This document shows, in pieces, positions 1-8,004 of a stretch of DNA of 64,000 nucleotides (its first letter is position 1; each line of letters begins with the position of its first letter). Origin of the DNA: an uncultured Collinsella sp. (lineage in GTDB: Bacteria > Actinomycetota > Coriobacteriia > Coriobacteriales > Coriobacteriaceae); NCBI GenBank assembly GCA_958439425.1, contig CAUBVH010000010.1, positions 22,514 to 86,513 on the forward strand. Direction: 5' to 3'. A program made the translations under genes and the position numbers. The notes under the pieces were generated by a model that saw only the letters and a program-made list of their open reading frames with translations, did not search any database and was not told where the DNA came from.

Positions 1-1
1 G

Positions 2-280
2 GCCGATTTCGGAGCCAGCGTCCTGAGCTCCTCGGTTGCCCTTTTAGGCCTGCTTGTCATTATGGGCTTGATTTACACCATCTGGTCGCAAATCAACATG
101 AAGAAGAAGCAGAAGTACTTCAAGGAGCTGCACACCGAGCTCAAGCCGGGTCAGGAGGTTCTTTTCGCCGGCGGTATCTACGGAACCGTCAAAGGCATCG
201 AAGGCGAAAAGGTCCAGATCAAAGTCCGATCCGGAGCCGTCGTAGATGTTTCGCGTTACGCGATTCAGGAGATCAAGTAA
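2..280 (+). CDS. YajC-like small membrane protein, 5' end outside window
   Basis: The frame is open from the first bases of the window, so the true start lies upstream. The visible part begins with one hydrophobic helix (ASVLSSSVALLGLLVIMGLI), followed by a basic segment (KKKQKYF) and a small beta-rich domain typical of YajC (ELKPGQEVLFAGGIYGTV, then GEKVQIKVRSGAVVDVSR). YajC proteins accompany the SecDF translocase, but YajC-like genes also sit inside mannose-family PTS operons, which is the case here: the IIB gene starts 36 bp downstream in the same direction. A PTS IIA gene would be expected further upstream. Role in PTS assembly is inference. Confidence 0.8.
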   Translation, partial: ADFGASVLSSSVALLGLLVIMGLIYTIWSQINMKKKQKYFKELHTELKPGQEVLFAGGIYGTVKGIEGEKVQIKVRSGAVVDVSRYAIQEIK

Positions 281-316
281 CTGTCGTCAGCAAATAACGA
301 AAGGAAGCTGATCAAC

Positions 317-799
317 ATGGCAGAACCCAACATTCTTCTTACCCGCATCGATAACCGACTGGTCCATGGTCAGGTTGCCACCCAGTGGAACTCCACTCTG
401 GGCTCCAACCTCATCCTCGTCGCTAACGACGACGTGTCGACCAACACCATGCGCCAGAACCTCATGAAGATGGCCGCTCCCACCGGCGTCGCTACGCGTT
501 TCTTCTCCCTGCAGAAGACCATCGACGTCATCGGCAAGGCGAGCCCGCGCCAGAAGATCTTCATCGTGGCCGAAACACCGGAAGACGTGCTTACGCTCGT
601 CAAGGGCGGTGTGCCTATAAAGAAGGTAAACATCGGCAACATGCACATGTCGGAAGGAAAGCGCCAAGTCGCCACCTCCGTCGCAGTCAACGACGAGGAT
701 GTCGCTGCGTTTAAAGAGCTGCAGGAATTGGGGGTGGAGTTGGAGATCAGGCGCGTTCCGAGCACGCCTGTTGAGGACACGAGCAAGCTCTTCTCGTAG
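317..799 (+). CDS. PTS mannose/sorbose-family IIB component (GalNAc/galactosamine type)
   Basis: 160 aa, the usual length of mannose-family IIB proteins. The N-terminus carries the signature ILLTRIDNRLVHGQV, with His17 as the phosphorylation site that receives phosphate from IIA and passes it to the sugar. AAP and FFSLQKTID blocks follow, then KGGVPIKKVNIGNMH, all standard for the family. The start is ATG with AAAGGAAG upstream. It is the first complete gene of a yajC-IIB-IIC-IID operon. Substrate is inferred from the neighbours agaS, nagA and lacC, which point to N-acetylgalactosamine or galactosamine rather than mannose. Confidence 0.9.
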   Translation: MAEPNILLTRIDNRLVHGQVATQWNSTLGSNLILVANDDVSTNTMRQNLMKMAAPTGVATRFFSLQKTIDVIGKASPRQKIFIVAETPEDVLTLVKGGVPIKKVNIGNMHMSEGKRQVATSVAVNDEDVAAFKELQELGVELEIRRVPSTPVEDTSKLFS

Positions 800-889
800 T
801 CTTCGTGATCCACGCTGTCAGGAATGAAACCCTGACATTCTGTACGTGAAATCCAAAGTGCGTACATACATTTTGAAAGGAGGAGCAAG

Positions 890-1690
890 ATGGAATACTC
901 GATCATCCAGGTCGCTCTGGTCTTCATCGTCACGTTCGTCGCGGCAATCGACCAGTTCAACTTCCTCGAGTCTCTCTATCAGCCCATCGTCACCGGCGCC
1001 GTCATCGGTCTTATCCTTGGCGACCTCAACACCGGTCTTCTCGTGGGTGGTACTTATCAGCTCATGACGATCGGCAACATGCCGATCGGAGGCGCTCAGC
1101 CGCCTAACGCCGTCATCGGCGGCATCATGGCAGCCATTCTCGCTATCGCTACGGGCCTCGAGCCCAACGCGGCAGTCGGCCTTGCCATTCCGTTCGCTCT
1201 GCTTGGTCAGCTCGGCGTTACCCTGGTCTTCACGCTTATGTCGCCGCTCATGTCCTCTGCGGACAACATGGCTCACAACGCAGACACCAAGGGTATCGAG
1301 CGTCTGAACTACTTCGCCATGGCTCTGCTCGGCCTGATCTTCGCCGTCGTCGTCACCCTGTTCTTCATCGCTGGCGCCACCATCGGTCAGACCATCGCTT
1401 CCGCCATCCCGACTTGGCTGCAGACCGGTCTCTCCGCTGCAGGCGGCATGATGCGCTTCGTCGGCTTCGCCGTCCTGCTCAAGGTTATGATGAACCGCGA
1501 TATGTGGGGCTTCTTCCTCATGGGCTTTGGCCTCGCGCTCATCACCGTTGCCAACGAATCTCTGGCAACCCCTGCTCTGCTCATCCTCGCTCTCATCGGC
1601 TTCGGCATCGCTTTCTGGGACTTCCAGCAGCAGACCGAGCTGAAGGGTGCAGCTGTTTCTGACGGAGGTGACTTCGAAGATGGCATCTAA
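890..1690 (+). CDS. PTS mannose/sorbose-family IIC permease component
   Basis: 266 aa polytopic membrane protein. The family blocks are visible: LNFLESLYQPIVTGAVIGLILGD near the N-terminus, the GGTYQLMTIGNMPIGGAQPPNAVIGGIMA substrate-pathway segment around residues 55-80, then a series of hydrophobic helices up to residue 245. It forms the sugar channel together with IID. A strong AAGGAGGAG ribosome site precedes the ATG. The last 11 bases overlap the IID start, so IIC and IID are probably translationally coupled. Sugar specificity cannot be read from the sequence alone. Confidence 0.9.
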   Translation: MEYSIIQVALVFIVTFVAAIDQFNFLESLYQPIVTGAVIGLILGDLNTGLLVGGTYQLMTIGNMPIGGAQPPNAVIGGIMAAILAIATGLEPNAAVGLAIPFALLGQLGVTLVFTLMSPLMSSADNMAHNADTKGIERLNYFAMALLGLIFAVVVTLFFIAGATIGQTIASAIPTWLQTGLSAAGGMMRFVGFAVLLKVMMNRDMWGFFLMGFGLALITVANESLATPALLILALIGFGIAFWDFQQQTELKGAAVSDGGDFEDGI

Positions 1691-2762
1691 TGAGTATGTG
1701 ATCCCGGAGCACTACGAGGATCTCACTCCTGCTCCGCAGCTCGACCAGAAGACCCTCAACAAGATGGCTTGGCGCTCCTGCTTCCTGCAGGCCTCGTTCA
1801 ACTACGAGCGCATGCAGGCCGCTGGCTGGCTCTACTCCATCATCCCCGGTCTGGAGAAGATCCACACCAACAAGAACGACCTCGCGGCTTCCATGAGCCA
1901 CAACCTGGAGTTCTTCAACACCCACCCGTTCCTCGTCACCTTTGTTATGGGCATCGTGCTTTCGCTCGAGCAGAACAAGGTTGACATCCCCACGATCCGC
2001 GCCGTTCGCGTCGCCGCAATGGGCCCGCTCGGTGGTATCGGTGACGCCCTGTTCTGGCTGACGCTCGTGCCTATCACGGCCGGCATCACCTCCAACATGG
2101 CCATCAACGGCAACGCTGCTGCGCCGATCATCTTCCTGGTGATCTTCAACGCCGTCCAGTTCGCTCTGCGCTTCTGGCTCATGAACTGGTCCTACAAGCT
2201 TGGCACTAGCGCTATTGACGCTCTGACCGCCAACATGCAGGCCTTCACGCGTGCCGCTTCCATCATGGGCGTCTTCGTCGTCGGTTGCCTGGTCGTCACC
2301 ATGGGTGGCACCCAGATCAACCTCCAGATCCCCAACGGCACCACCCGTGGCCTCTCCGCCAATACCGTGATCGTCTCCGAGAAGGAGGCCGAGAACTTCA
2401 CCGGTATGGAGGGCATCGATACCGAGACCGCTGAGGCCGGTACCATCGCCATGACCGATAAGGACGGCAACGCCCTTACCGCCTCCGATGCTGACGGCAA
2501 CGCTGTCGAGTGCGGCGTCACCGATCTGGGCAACGGCATGGAGTCCGTGACCTACGGCACCGTTACCGAGGATCCGGTCAACTTCTCTGTTGCTGATACC
2601 CTCAACACCATCGTCCCGAAGCTCGTCCCGCTTATGCTTACGCTGCTGCTTTACTACATGTTCGCTAAGCACAGCTGGACCCCGACCAAGGGCATTCTGC
2701 TGCTCTTCGTCCTCGGCATCCTGGGCGCTGGCCCGCTTGGTCTCTGGCCGAGCATCTGGTAA
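1680..2762 (+). CDS. PTS mannose/sorbose-family IID component with enlarged extracytoplasmic insert
   Basis: 360 aa. I chose the ATG at 1680, preceded by GGAGGTGA, rather than an in-frame upstream Met, because it gives the usual IID N-terminus (LNKMAWRSCFLQASFNYERMQAAGW). Core IID motifs follow: HNLEFFNTHPFLVTFVMG, AAMGPLGGIGDALFW and the C-terminal GAGPLGLW. Typical IID proteins are about 270-300 aa; the extra length is an acidic, Gly/Thr-rich stretch of roughly 75 residues between the helix ending GGTQINLQIP and the helix starting ADTLNTIVPKL. That segment lies where other IID proteins have a short outside loop. Terminal gene of the operon. Confidence 0.9.
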   Translation: MASNEYVIPEHYEDLTPAPQLDQKTLNKMAWRSCFLQASFNYERMQAAGWLYSIIPGLEKIHTNKNDLAASMSHNLEFFNTHPFLVTFVMGIVLSLEQNKVDIPTIRAVRVAAMGPLGGIGDALFWLTLVPITAGITSNMAINGNAAAPIIFLVIFNAVQFALRFWLMNWSYKLGTSAIDALTANMQAFTRAASIMGVFVVGCLVVTMGGTQINLQIPNGTTRGLSANTVIVSEKEAENFTGMEGIDTETAEAGTIAMTDKDGNALTASDADGNAVECGVTDLGNGMESVTYGTVTEDPVNFSVADTLNTIVPKLVPLMLTLLLYYMFAKHSWTPTKGILLLFVLGILGAGPLGLWPSIW

Positions 2763-2828
2763 GGCTCTAGCTTGAGGGGTGTGTCCCTACGCGGCTCACA
2801 CCCCGACCCCTTAAGCCATGTGTATGTT

Positions 2829-2870
2829 AAAAGCCGCGTGCTCGAAAGAGCGCGCGGCTTTTGTTTTCTT
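2829..2870 (+). terminator. Intrinsic terminator of the PTS operon
   Basis: Stem AAAAGCCGCG / CGCGCGGCTTTT with a short loop, followed by TTGTTTTCTT. It sits 67 bp after the IID stop codon. Confidence 0.85.
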
Positions 2871-2911
2871 GTTGATTTGGGTGTGGCAGACAGATAATGC
2901 TAAACACCCAA

Positions 2912-2921
2912 GGTAGTAGCC
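2912..2921. promoter_or_regulatory. Putative GntR operator upstream of its own gene
   Basis: GGTAGTAGCC lies 26 bp before the gntR start. It is the reverse complement, with one mismatch, of GGTTACTACC found in the palindrome upstream of agaS at 3718-3731. The shared element suggests one regulator controlling both sites (inference). Confidence 0.5.
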
Positions 2922-2946
2922 GAGTTTGAGAAAATGGGAGGATAGG

Positions 2947-3678
2947 ATGGCGATCGGAGCGCGTAAGCAACCGCTGTACGATCAGCTGGTCGATATTCTG
3001 ACCGAAAAGATTGACCATGAATATCGCGCCGGTGACATGATTCCTTCCGAGCGCGAACTTTCGGAGCGCTATGGTCTCTCGCGCACTACGGTACGCCTGG
3101 CTCTGCAGGAACTGGAGCGTTTAGGACTGGTGGTTCGGCAGCACGGTCGCGGTACCTTTGTGACCGACCGTTCGGCAAAGGCAACCAATCTTATGCAGTC
3201 CTACAGCTTTACCGAGCAGATGCGCGCGATGGGTCGCGACCCCGAGACCACGATTCTCGAGTTTTGCGAGATGGAGGCCGATAAGAATCTGGCCGAGCAT
3301 ATGGGATTGCGTATCGGTGATCGCATTTTTAAGCTTAAGCGCCTTCGTTCTGCCGACAACATGCCCATGATGGTCGAACGCAGCTATCTACCGGTTCGTC
3401 AATTTCTGTCCCTAAAGCGACCGCTGCTGGAGCGCAAGCCGCTTTACGATGTGATTGAGCAAGACTTTCAGCAAAAGATACGCGTGGCCGAAGAGGAGTT
3501 CTATGCGAGCATAGCCCGTCCCACCGACGCCCACCTTTTGGGAATTGTCGAGGGCTCGCCTGTGCTCGATTTGGTCAGGACTACGTATAACGAGTCAAAC
3601 GAGGTTGTGGAGTATACACTCTCGGTTGCTCGTGCCGATCAGTTTAAATACAAGGTTTACCACCAGCGTAGCAACTAG
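2947..3678 (+). CDS. GntR/HutC-family transcriptional regulator (UTRA domain), likely amino-sugar repressor
   Basis: 243 aa. Residues about 10-75 form the GntR winged helix (PLYDQLVDILTEKI, then GDMIPSERELSERYGLSRTTVRLALQELERLGLVVRQHGRGTFV); residues about 90-238 form a UTRA effector domain (YSFTEQMRAMGRDPETTILEF, ending VEYTLSVARADQFKYKV). The family includes NagR/YvoA/DasR/AgaR-type repressors that bind phosphorylated amino sugars. ATG at 2947 has GGGAGG five bases upstream and is preferred over an in-frame TTG further up. It lies between the PTS operon and agaS, and a CTGGT-N4-ACCAG palindrome upstream of agaS fits a GntR operator. The effector is probably GlcNAc-6-P or a galactosamine phosphate. 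Confidence 0.88.
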   Translation: MAIGARKQPLYDQLVDILTEKIDHEYRAGDMIPSERELSERYGLSRTTVRLALQELERLGLVVRQHGRGTFVTDRSAKATNLMQSYSFTEQMRAMGRDPETTILEFCEMEADKNLAEHMGLRIGDRIFKLKRLRSADNMPMMVERSYLPVRQFLSLKRPLLERKPLYDVIEQDFQQKIRVAEEEFYASIARPTDAHLLGIVEGSPVLDLVRTTYNESNEVVEYTLSVARADQFKYKVYHQRSN

Positions 3679-3717
3679 TGTCCGCATCGTTTCCATATGG
3701 TGATTCTTTGCATTTAA

Positions 3718-3753
3718 CTGGTTACTACCAGATAACCAACCGAAGTGTATAAT
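3718..3753 (+). promoter_or_regulatory. agaS promoter region with GntR-type operator palindrome
   Basis: CTGGTTACTACCAG at 3718-3731 is a perfect CTGGT-N4-ACCAG inverted repeat, with an overlapping second symmetry TGGTTA...TAACCA (3719-3738). A consensus -10 box TATAAT follows at 3748-3753. No clear -35 hexamer is seen; the operator occupies that place, which fits repression by blocking polymerase. Confidence 0.65.
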
Positions 3754-3792
3754 TGCACGTCAGAGGATTACTTCTAGAGAGAGGTATTAGAA

Positions 3793-4959
3793 ATGTTCGA
3801 GAAGAGTGTCGAGGAGCTCACCGAGCTCGGCGCCCAGATCACCACGGCCGAGATTGCTCAGCAGCCCGAGCTTTGGCGTGATACGCTCAACATCTATCGC
3901 GAGAACAAGGAGGCCATCGAGGCCTTCCTGGCCGAGGCTCGCGCTATGGGCGAGGGCCGTCTGTCCGTTGTCTTCACCGGTGCCGGTACGTCCGACTACG
4001 TTGGCGATACCTGCGCCCCGTACCTGCGTCACGCTGGCAACACTGATCTCTACGACTTTAAGCCCATCGCCACGACCGACATCGTGAGCGCCCCGCGCGA
4101 CTTCCTGCGCGCCGAGGATCCCACGCTCGTGGTTTCCTTTGCCCGCTCTGGCAACAGCCCCGAGAGCCTTGCCGCCGTTGCCGTCGCCAAGGAGCTCGTC
4201 CACAACGTCAAGTTCCTCAACATCACCTGCGCTCCCGAGGGCAAGCTTGCCGTCGAGTCCGCCGATGATCCCAATGCGCTGACGCTGCTCATCCCGCGCG
4301 CCAACGACAAGGGCTTCGCCATGACTGGTTCCTACACCTGCATGACCCTGCTCTCCACCCTTATTTTCGACACTGCCTCTGACGAGCAGAAGGCCGAGTG
4401 GGTCGAGACCATCGCCAAGATGGGCGAGGAGGTTATCGCTCGCGAGTCCGAGGTTGCCGATTACCTCGCTGGCGACTTCAACCGCGTGACCTACTTGGGT
4501 TCTGGCTCCTTCGGTGGCCTTGCCCAGGAGAGCCAGCTCAAGATCCTCGAGCTCGCTCACGGTCTGGTCGCTACTTCCTACGACACCTCCATGGGCTATC
4601 GTCACGGACCTAAGTCCTTCGTCGACGATAAGACGCTCGTCTTCGTGTTCGTCAACAACGACGCCTACACCCGTCAGTACGACATCGACATCCTCAACGA
4701 GATCGGTGGCGACAAGATCGCTCAGCACACCGTCGCCGTTCAGCAGGAAGGTGCCACCGTCTATGAGGGTGAGTCCTTCACCTTTAAGGGCTACGAGGCG
4801 CTTCCCGAGGGCTACCTTGCTCTGCCGTTCGTGATGTTTGCCCAGGCTATCAGCCTGCTCAACTCCGTGCGCGTGGGCAACACGCCCGATACGCCGAGCC
4901 CCACCGGCACGGTCAACCGCGTGGTTAAGGGCGTGACGATTCACCCCTTCACCGCTTAA
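3793..4959 (+). CDS. agaS: AgaS-type SIS-domain sugar-phosphate isomerase/deaminase
   Basis: 388 aa, matching the AgaS family. Two SIS domains are visible: the first contains VVFTGAGTSDYVGDT and SFARSGNSPESLAAV, the second YLGSGSFGGLAQESQLKILEL followed by the catalytic-region motif YRHGPKSFVDD. AgaS converts galactosamine-6-phosphate to tagatose-6-phosphate plus ammonia. It stands alone between its own promoter and a strong terminator, just upstream of nagA. In this locus it would link NagA (deacetylation) to LacC (tagatose-6-P kinase). An alternative glucosamine-6-P deaminase role cannot be excluded, but the presence of the tagatose pathway favours the galacto series. Confidence 0.88.
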   Translation: MFEKSVEELTELGAQITTAEIAQQPELWRDTLNIYRENKEAIEAFLAEARAMGEGRLSVVFTGAGTSDYVGDTCAPYLRHAGNTDLYDFKPIATTDIVSAPRDFLRAEDPTLVVSFARSGNSPESLAAVAVAKELVHNVKFLNITCAPEGKLAVESADDPNALTLLIPRANDKGFAMTGSYTCMTLLSTLIFDTASDEQKAEWVETIAKMGEEVIARESEVADYLAGDFNRVTYLGSGSFGGLAQESQLKILELAHGLVATSYDTSMGYRHGPKSFVDDKTLVFVFVNNDAYTRQYDIDILNEIGGDKIAQHTVAVQQEGATVYEGESFTFKGYEALPEGYLALPFVMFAQAISLLNSVRVGNTPDTPSPTGTVNRVVKGVTIHPFTA

Positions 4960-4977
4960 TCGCGTCCCCCTGTAAGG

Positions 4978-5018
4978 GCGCCCGTCCGCTCATAACGGCG
5001 GGCGGGCGCTTTTTGTTT
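4978..5018 (+). terminator. Intrinsic terminator after agaS
   Basis: Long GC stem GCGCCCGTCCGC / GCGGGCGGGCGC with a seven-base loop, followed by TTTTTGTTTT. Confidence 0.9.
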
Positions 5019-5076
5019 TACCTGAGCTGGGTATAAGCATCACCACAGTCAACTGCTTTAGAAGCAAGGAGTGCAT

Positions 5077-6246
5077 ATGAGCACGTACGCAATTAAGGCT
5101 GACAAGTTCTTCTTGCCGGCAGGCCCGCAACTGGGCGGCTATCTTATGGTCGAGGATGGCGTCTTTGGCGCCTGGCAGGCCGACGAGCCCTCTTGCGAGA
5201 TTAAGGACTACACTGGATCGTGGATCGCACCGGGCATGGTCGACACCCACATTCATGGCTTCTATAACCACTCAACTACCGATAACGATCCCGAAGGCAT
5301 CGATATCAGCTCGACCGAGCTTGCCCGTCGCGGTACCACCAGCTGGCTGCCCACGACGTTCACCGATGGCGTTGAGCAGATCAAGGACGCCTGCGCCGCT
5401 ATCGCCCAGGCGGACGAGGGTCGCGGCCCCGACTTCTGCGGTGCTCGCATTCAGGGCATCTACCTGGAGGGCCCCTTCTTTACCATGAAGCACGTGGGCG
5501 CGCAGAACCCCGCTTACCTGATCGATCCCTCCGAGGAGGTCTTCGACCAGTGGCAGGAGGCTGCTGGCGGACGTATCGTCAAGAGCGCTATGGCCGCTGA
5601 GCGCGATGGCGCTGCCACCTATGCTGCCGCCCTCAACGCGAAGGGTGTCGTGACCAGCATCGGTCACTCCGACGCCACCTACGATGAGTGCATCGCCGCC
5701 ATCAACGCCGGTGCCAGCTGCTTTACGCATACCTATAACGGCCAGCGCGGGCTGCATCACCGTGAGCCCGGTGTCGTGGGTGCTGCCATGTCCACGCCCG
5801 AGACCTACGCTGAGATCATCTGTGACGGCAAGCACATAAACCCTGCCGCCATCAAGGCGCTGCTGCAGGCAAAGGGCTGGCAGCACACGGTACTCATCAC
5901 CGACTGCCTGGGCTGCGGCGGCATGCCCGAGGGCAGCTACACCAGTGGCGGCATGGACGTCATCATGAAGGACAACCTGTGCTGGCTCGCCGACGGCAAG
6001 AGCATTGCCGGCTCGGTGCTCACGCTTGCCCAGGGTGTCAAGAACATCGTCGACTGGGGCATCGCCAGCGCCGATATCGCCATTCGCATGGCAACCGAGG
6101 TGCCGGCACGCTCCGCGCGCATCGAGGATAAGTGCGGCAGCATCATGCCGGGTCGCGACGCCGACTTTGTCGTGTTCGACCACGAGCTCACCCTCGTCGA
6201 GACGTATGTTGGCGGTCAGAGCGTCGGTAACGCCTTTACCGAGTAA
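5077..6246 (+). CDS. nagA: N-acetylglucosamine/galactosamine-6-phosphate deacetylase
   Basis: 389 aa amidohydrolase-fold enzyme that removes acetate from N-acetylhexosamine-6-phosphate. Metal and catalytic residues are in place: His58/His60 in MVDTHIHGF, Glu131 in GIYLEGPFF, His197 in SIGHSDATYDEC, His218 in CFTHTYNGQ and the catalytic Asp276 in LITDCLGCGG. The substrate loop GLHHREPGVVGAAM is present. The ATG at 5077 is preceded by AAGGAG, better than a GTG two codons earlier. The C-terminal segment (DKCGSIMPGRDADFVV to the end) recurs as a pseudogene fragment at 8968-9105. Substrate could be GalNAc-6-P, GlcNAc-6-P or both. Confidence 0.93.
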   Translation: MSTYAIKADKFFLPAGPQLGGYLMVEDGVFGAWQADEPSCEIKDYTGSWIAPGMVDTHIHGFYNHSTTDNDPEGIDISSTELARRGTTSWLPTTFTDGVEQIKDACAAIAQADEGRGPDFCGARIQGIYLEGPFFTMKHVGAQNPAYLIDPSEEVFDQWQEAAGGRIVKSAMAAERDGAATYAAALNAKGVVTSIGHSDATYDECIAAINAGASCFTHTYNGQRGLHHREPGVVGAAMSTPETYAEIICDGKHINPAAIKALLQAKGWQHTVLITDCLGCGGMPEGSYTSGGMDVIMKDNLCWLADGKSIAGSVLTLAQGVKNIVDWGIASADIAIRMATEVPARSARIEDKCGSIMPGRDADFVVFDHELTLVETYVGGQSVGNAFTE

Positions 6247-6250
6247 CGAT

Positions 6251-6290
6251 AGAAAAAGACGGCGGGCCCGAATCTGCTCGGACCCGCCGT
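6251..6290 (-). terminator. Terminator of the flavodoxin gene
   Basis: Stem ACGGCGGGCCCG / CGGACCCGCCGT at 6259-6290 with the T-run (TCTTTTTCT) on the minus strand, 32 bp past the flavodoxin stop codon. The same stem may slow transcripts leaving nagA, but no T-run follows on the plus strand. Confidence 0.75.
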
Positions 6291-6321
6291 ATGGGTTAAA
6301 CGCTCAAAAGCACCTTTACAG

Positions 6322-6906
6322 TTACAGCTTGTTAGCGATCTTCTTTGCCGTGCGCTTAACGCCGGCCACCAGGCCTCCTGCAGGATGCTCCTTTTCGTAG
6401 GCTAGACGCTTCTCGCGCTTGGCATACTCTTCGACGATGATGTCGCCATACTCGTCTTCGATCTTGTCGAAGAAGTCGACGGCGCCCTTAATTTCCTCAG
6501 CGTTCGGGTGCCCCTTTTGGACACCGCCGGTGAGTTTGAACGGCCCCCACGTATCAAAGCCGGGGCAGCCGTAGACGCCCATAAAGATGGCCTGCCTCGT
6601 GCGGCAGATGCCATCGATATCCTTGCCGTACCACTTGTTTTTGCCACCGTAGGTCATAAGGCCAAACACCTTGTCCTGCGGCTGCAGCACGTTCGTGAGC
6701 ACGCGTGCCATGTCCTTGTCGATCTCGGAGTAATAGATGCCCGTGGCGACACCGATCAGATGATATTCGTGCAGGTTGGGATACTCGTTTTTGCCGAGCG
6801 CCTTGACGTCGAGGGTATCGATTTCGGGGTGCGCCTCGACGATGGCGTCCACGAGCTTTTTCGTATTGCCGTGGTGGCGTGAGGCATAAAGGATGATGGT
6901 TCGCAT
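6322..6906 (-). CDS. Flavodoxin-domain protein
   Basis: 194 aa. The N-terminus has a flavodoxin-like beta strand and phosphate loop (MRTIILYASRHHGNTKKLVDAI), followed by GVATGIYYSEIDKDMARVL and FGLMTYGGKNKWYGKDI, consistent with FMN binding. The C-terminus carries an extra basic tail (KREKRLAYEKEHPAGGLVAGVKRTAKKIANKL). The start chosen at 6906 has AAAGG seven bases upstream; an in-frame Met ten codons earlier lacks a ribosome site. It is a lone minus-strand gene inside the amino-sugar locus, with its own terminator. Electron-transfer partner unknown; relation to sugar use is not evident. Confidence 0.8.
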   Translation of the reverse strand: MRTIILYASRHHGNTKKLVDAIVEAHPEIDTLDVKALGKNEYPNLHEYHLIGVATGIYYSEIDKDMARVLTNVLQPQDKVFGLMTYGGKNKWYGKDIDGICRTRQAIFMGVYGCPGFDTWGPFKLTGGVQKGHPNAEEIKGAVDFFDKIEDEYGDIIVEEYAKREKRLAYEKEHPAGGLVAGVKRTAKKIANKL

Positions 6907-7063
6907 AAGAAGGCCTTTCAGCTGTAATTGCATCAATGTCTGTATGGTACCCCGTTACATGGCCGGGATACCGGACGCATCGATGAGCGTGCGGGTTTGT
7001 TCTATGGTTAGGATTGAAACGGGCGCTTGCGTGAAATAAAGCAGTTGTTCGAAAGGATGGGTA

Positions 7064-7945
7064 ATGGAATACGCTCTCTCCAACGATTCGATTTCTATTA
7101 AGGTTTCCACGGCTGGTGGCTCGTTTACCTCGATTGAGGCCGGAGGTCGCGAGTACTTGTGGCAGGGTGATCCCACCGTGTGGTCCGGCCAGGCGCCGAT
7201 TTGCTTCCCGATTTGCGGAGGCTTGCGCGACAACAGCGCCATGACGTTTGCCGGGCATCATGTAAAGCTCGCTCGCCACGGCTTTGCGCGCAAGCAGGAG
7301 TGGAAGCTGCTGAGCCAAGGCGAGAACGAGTTGGCTATGTGCCTGGCTTCGGAGGATAACGCCGCGCTGCTGAGCGATTATCCGTATCCGTTTAGGCTCG
7401 TCGCCCGCTATACGCTCGAGGACGCCGCCGTGCGTGTCTCCTATGAGGTTACCAACGAGGGCACCGAGGACATGCCGCTCTTTATCGGTGGGCATCCCGG
7501 CTTTAGGTGCCCGCTCGATGAGGGCGAGGCCTATACGGACTACGAGTTGCGCTTTGAGAAAGAAGAGGCTGCAGAGCTTTGCACCGCTGTCCCTTCGACT
7601 GGCTTGATTGACGTGGACAAGCGCTCCAAGAACCCCATGGTGGGAAAGACGCTGCCCCTGTCGCACGAGCTCTTCGATTTTGCGGAGACCATCTTTGACG
7701 TGCTCGAGAGCCGCCAGGTCACGTTTTCCAAAAAGGGCGAGGACAAGGGCGTTCGCCTGAGCTTTGAGGGCTTTCCGTACCTCATTGTGTGGAGTAAGCC
7801 CGAGGGCGATTTTGTGGCAGTTGAGCCCTGGGGCGGCCTTTCGACCTGCTCCGATGAGGATGACGTGCTTGAGCATAAGCGCGGCTGCCTTGTCGCCAAG
7901 CCCAAGGAGACCGTCGTTCGCTCGTTCACGATTGAAATTCTGTAA
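7064..7945 (+). CDS. lacX: Aldose 1-epimerase-family protein, LacX-like (copy 1)
   Basis: 293 aa galactose mutarotase-like fold. Visible motifs are LWQGDPTVWSGQAPICFPICGGLRD, the conserved KLARHGFARKQEW, and VTNEGTEDMPLFIGGHPGFRCPL, which supplies the catalytic-type His and Glu of the LacX/YihR-like branch. GAAAGGA precedes the ATG. It is followed 59 bp later by lacC; the same lacX-lacC pair recurs at 29295-31165, strongly similar throughout. LacX in lactococcal lac operons is adjacent to the tagatose pathway genes, but its substrate is not firmly known; anomer interconversion of a phosphosugar is plausible. Confidence 0.82.
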   Translation: MEYALSNDSISIKVSTAGGSFTSIEAGGREYLWQGDPTVWSGQAPICFPICGGLRDNSAMTFAGHHVKLARHGFARKQEWKLLSQGENELAMCLASEDNAALLSDYPYPFRLVARYTLEDAAVRVSYEVTNEGTEDMPLFIGGHPGFRCPLDEGEAYTDYELRFEKEEAAELCTAVPSTGLIDVDKRSKNPMVGKTLPLSHELFDFAETIFDVLESRQVTFSKKGEDKGVRLSFEGFPYLIVWSKPEGDFVAVEPWGGLSTCSDEDDVLEHKRGCLVAKPKETVVRSFTIEIL

Positions 7946-8004
7946 TTCCGTTTTGTCGACTCGTATCGCGAGGCACTAGGAGCCTGCGAGATAAGGAGCT
8001 AAAA

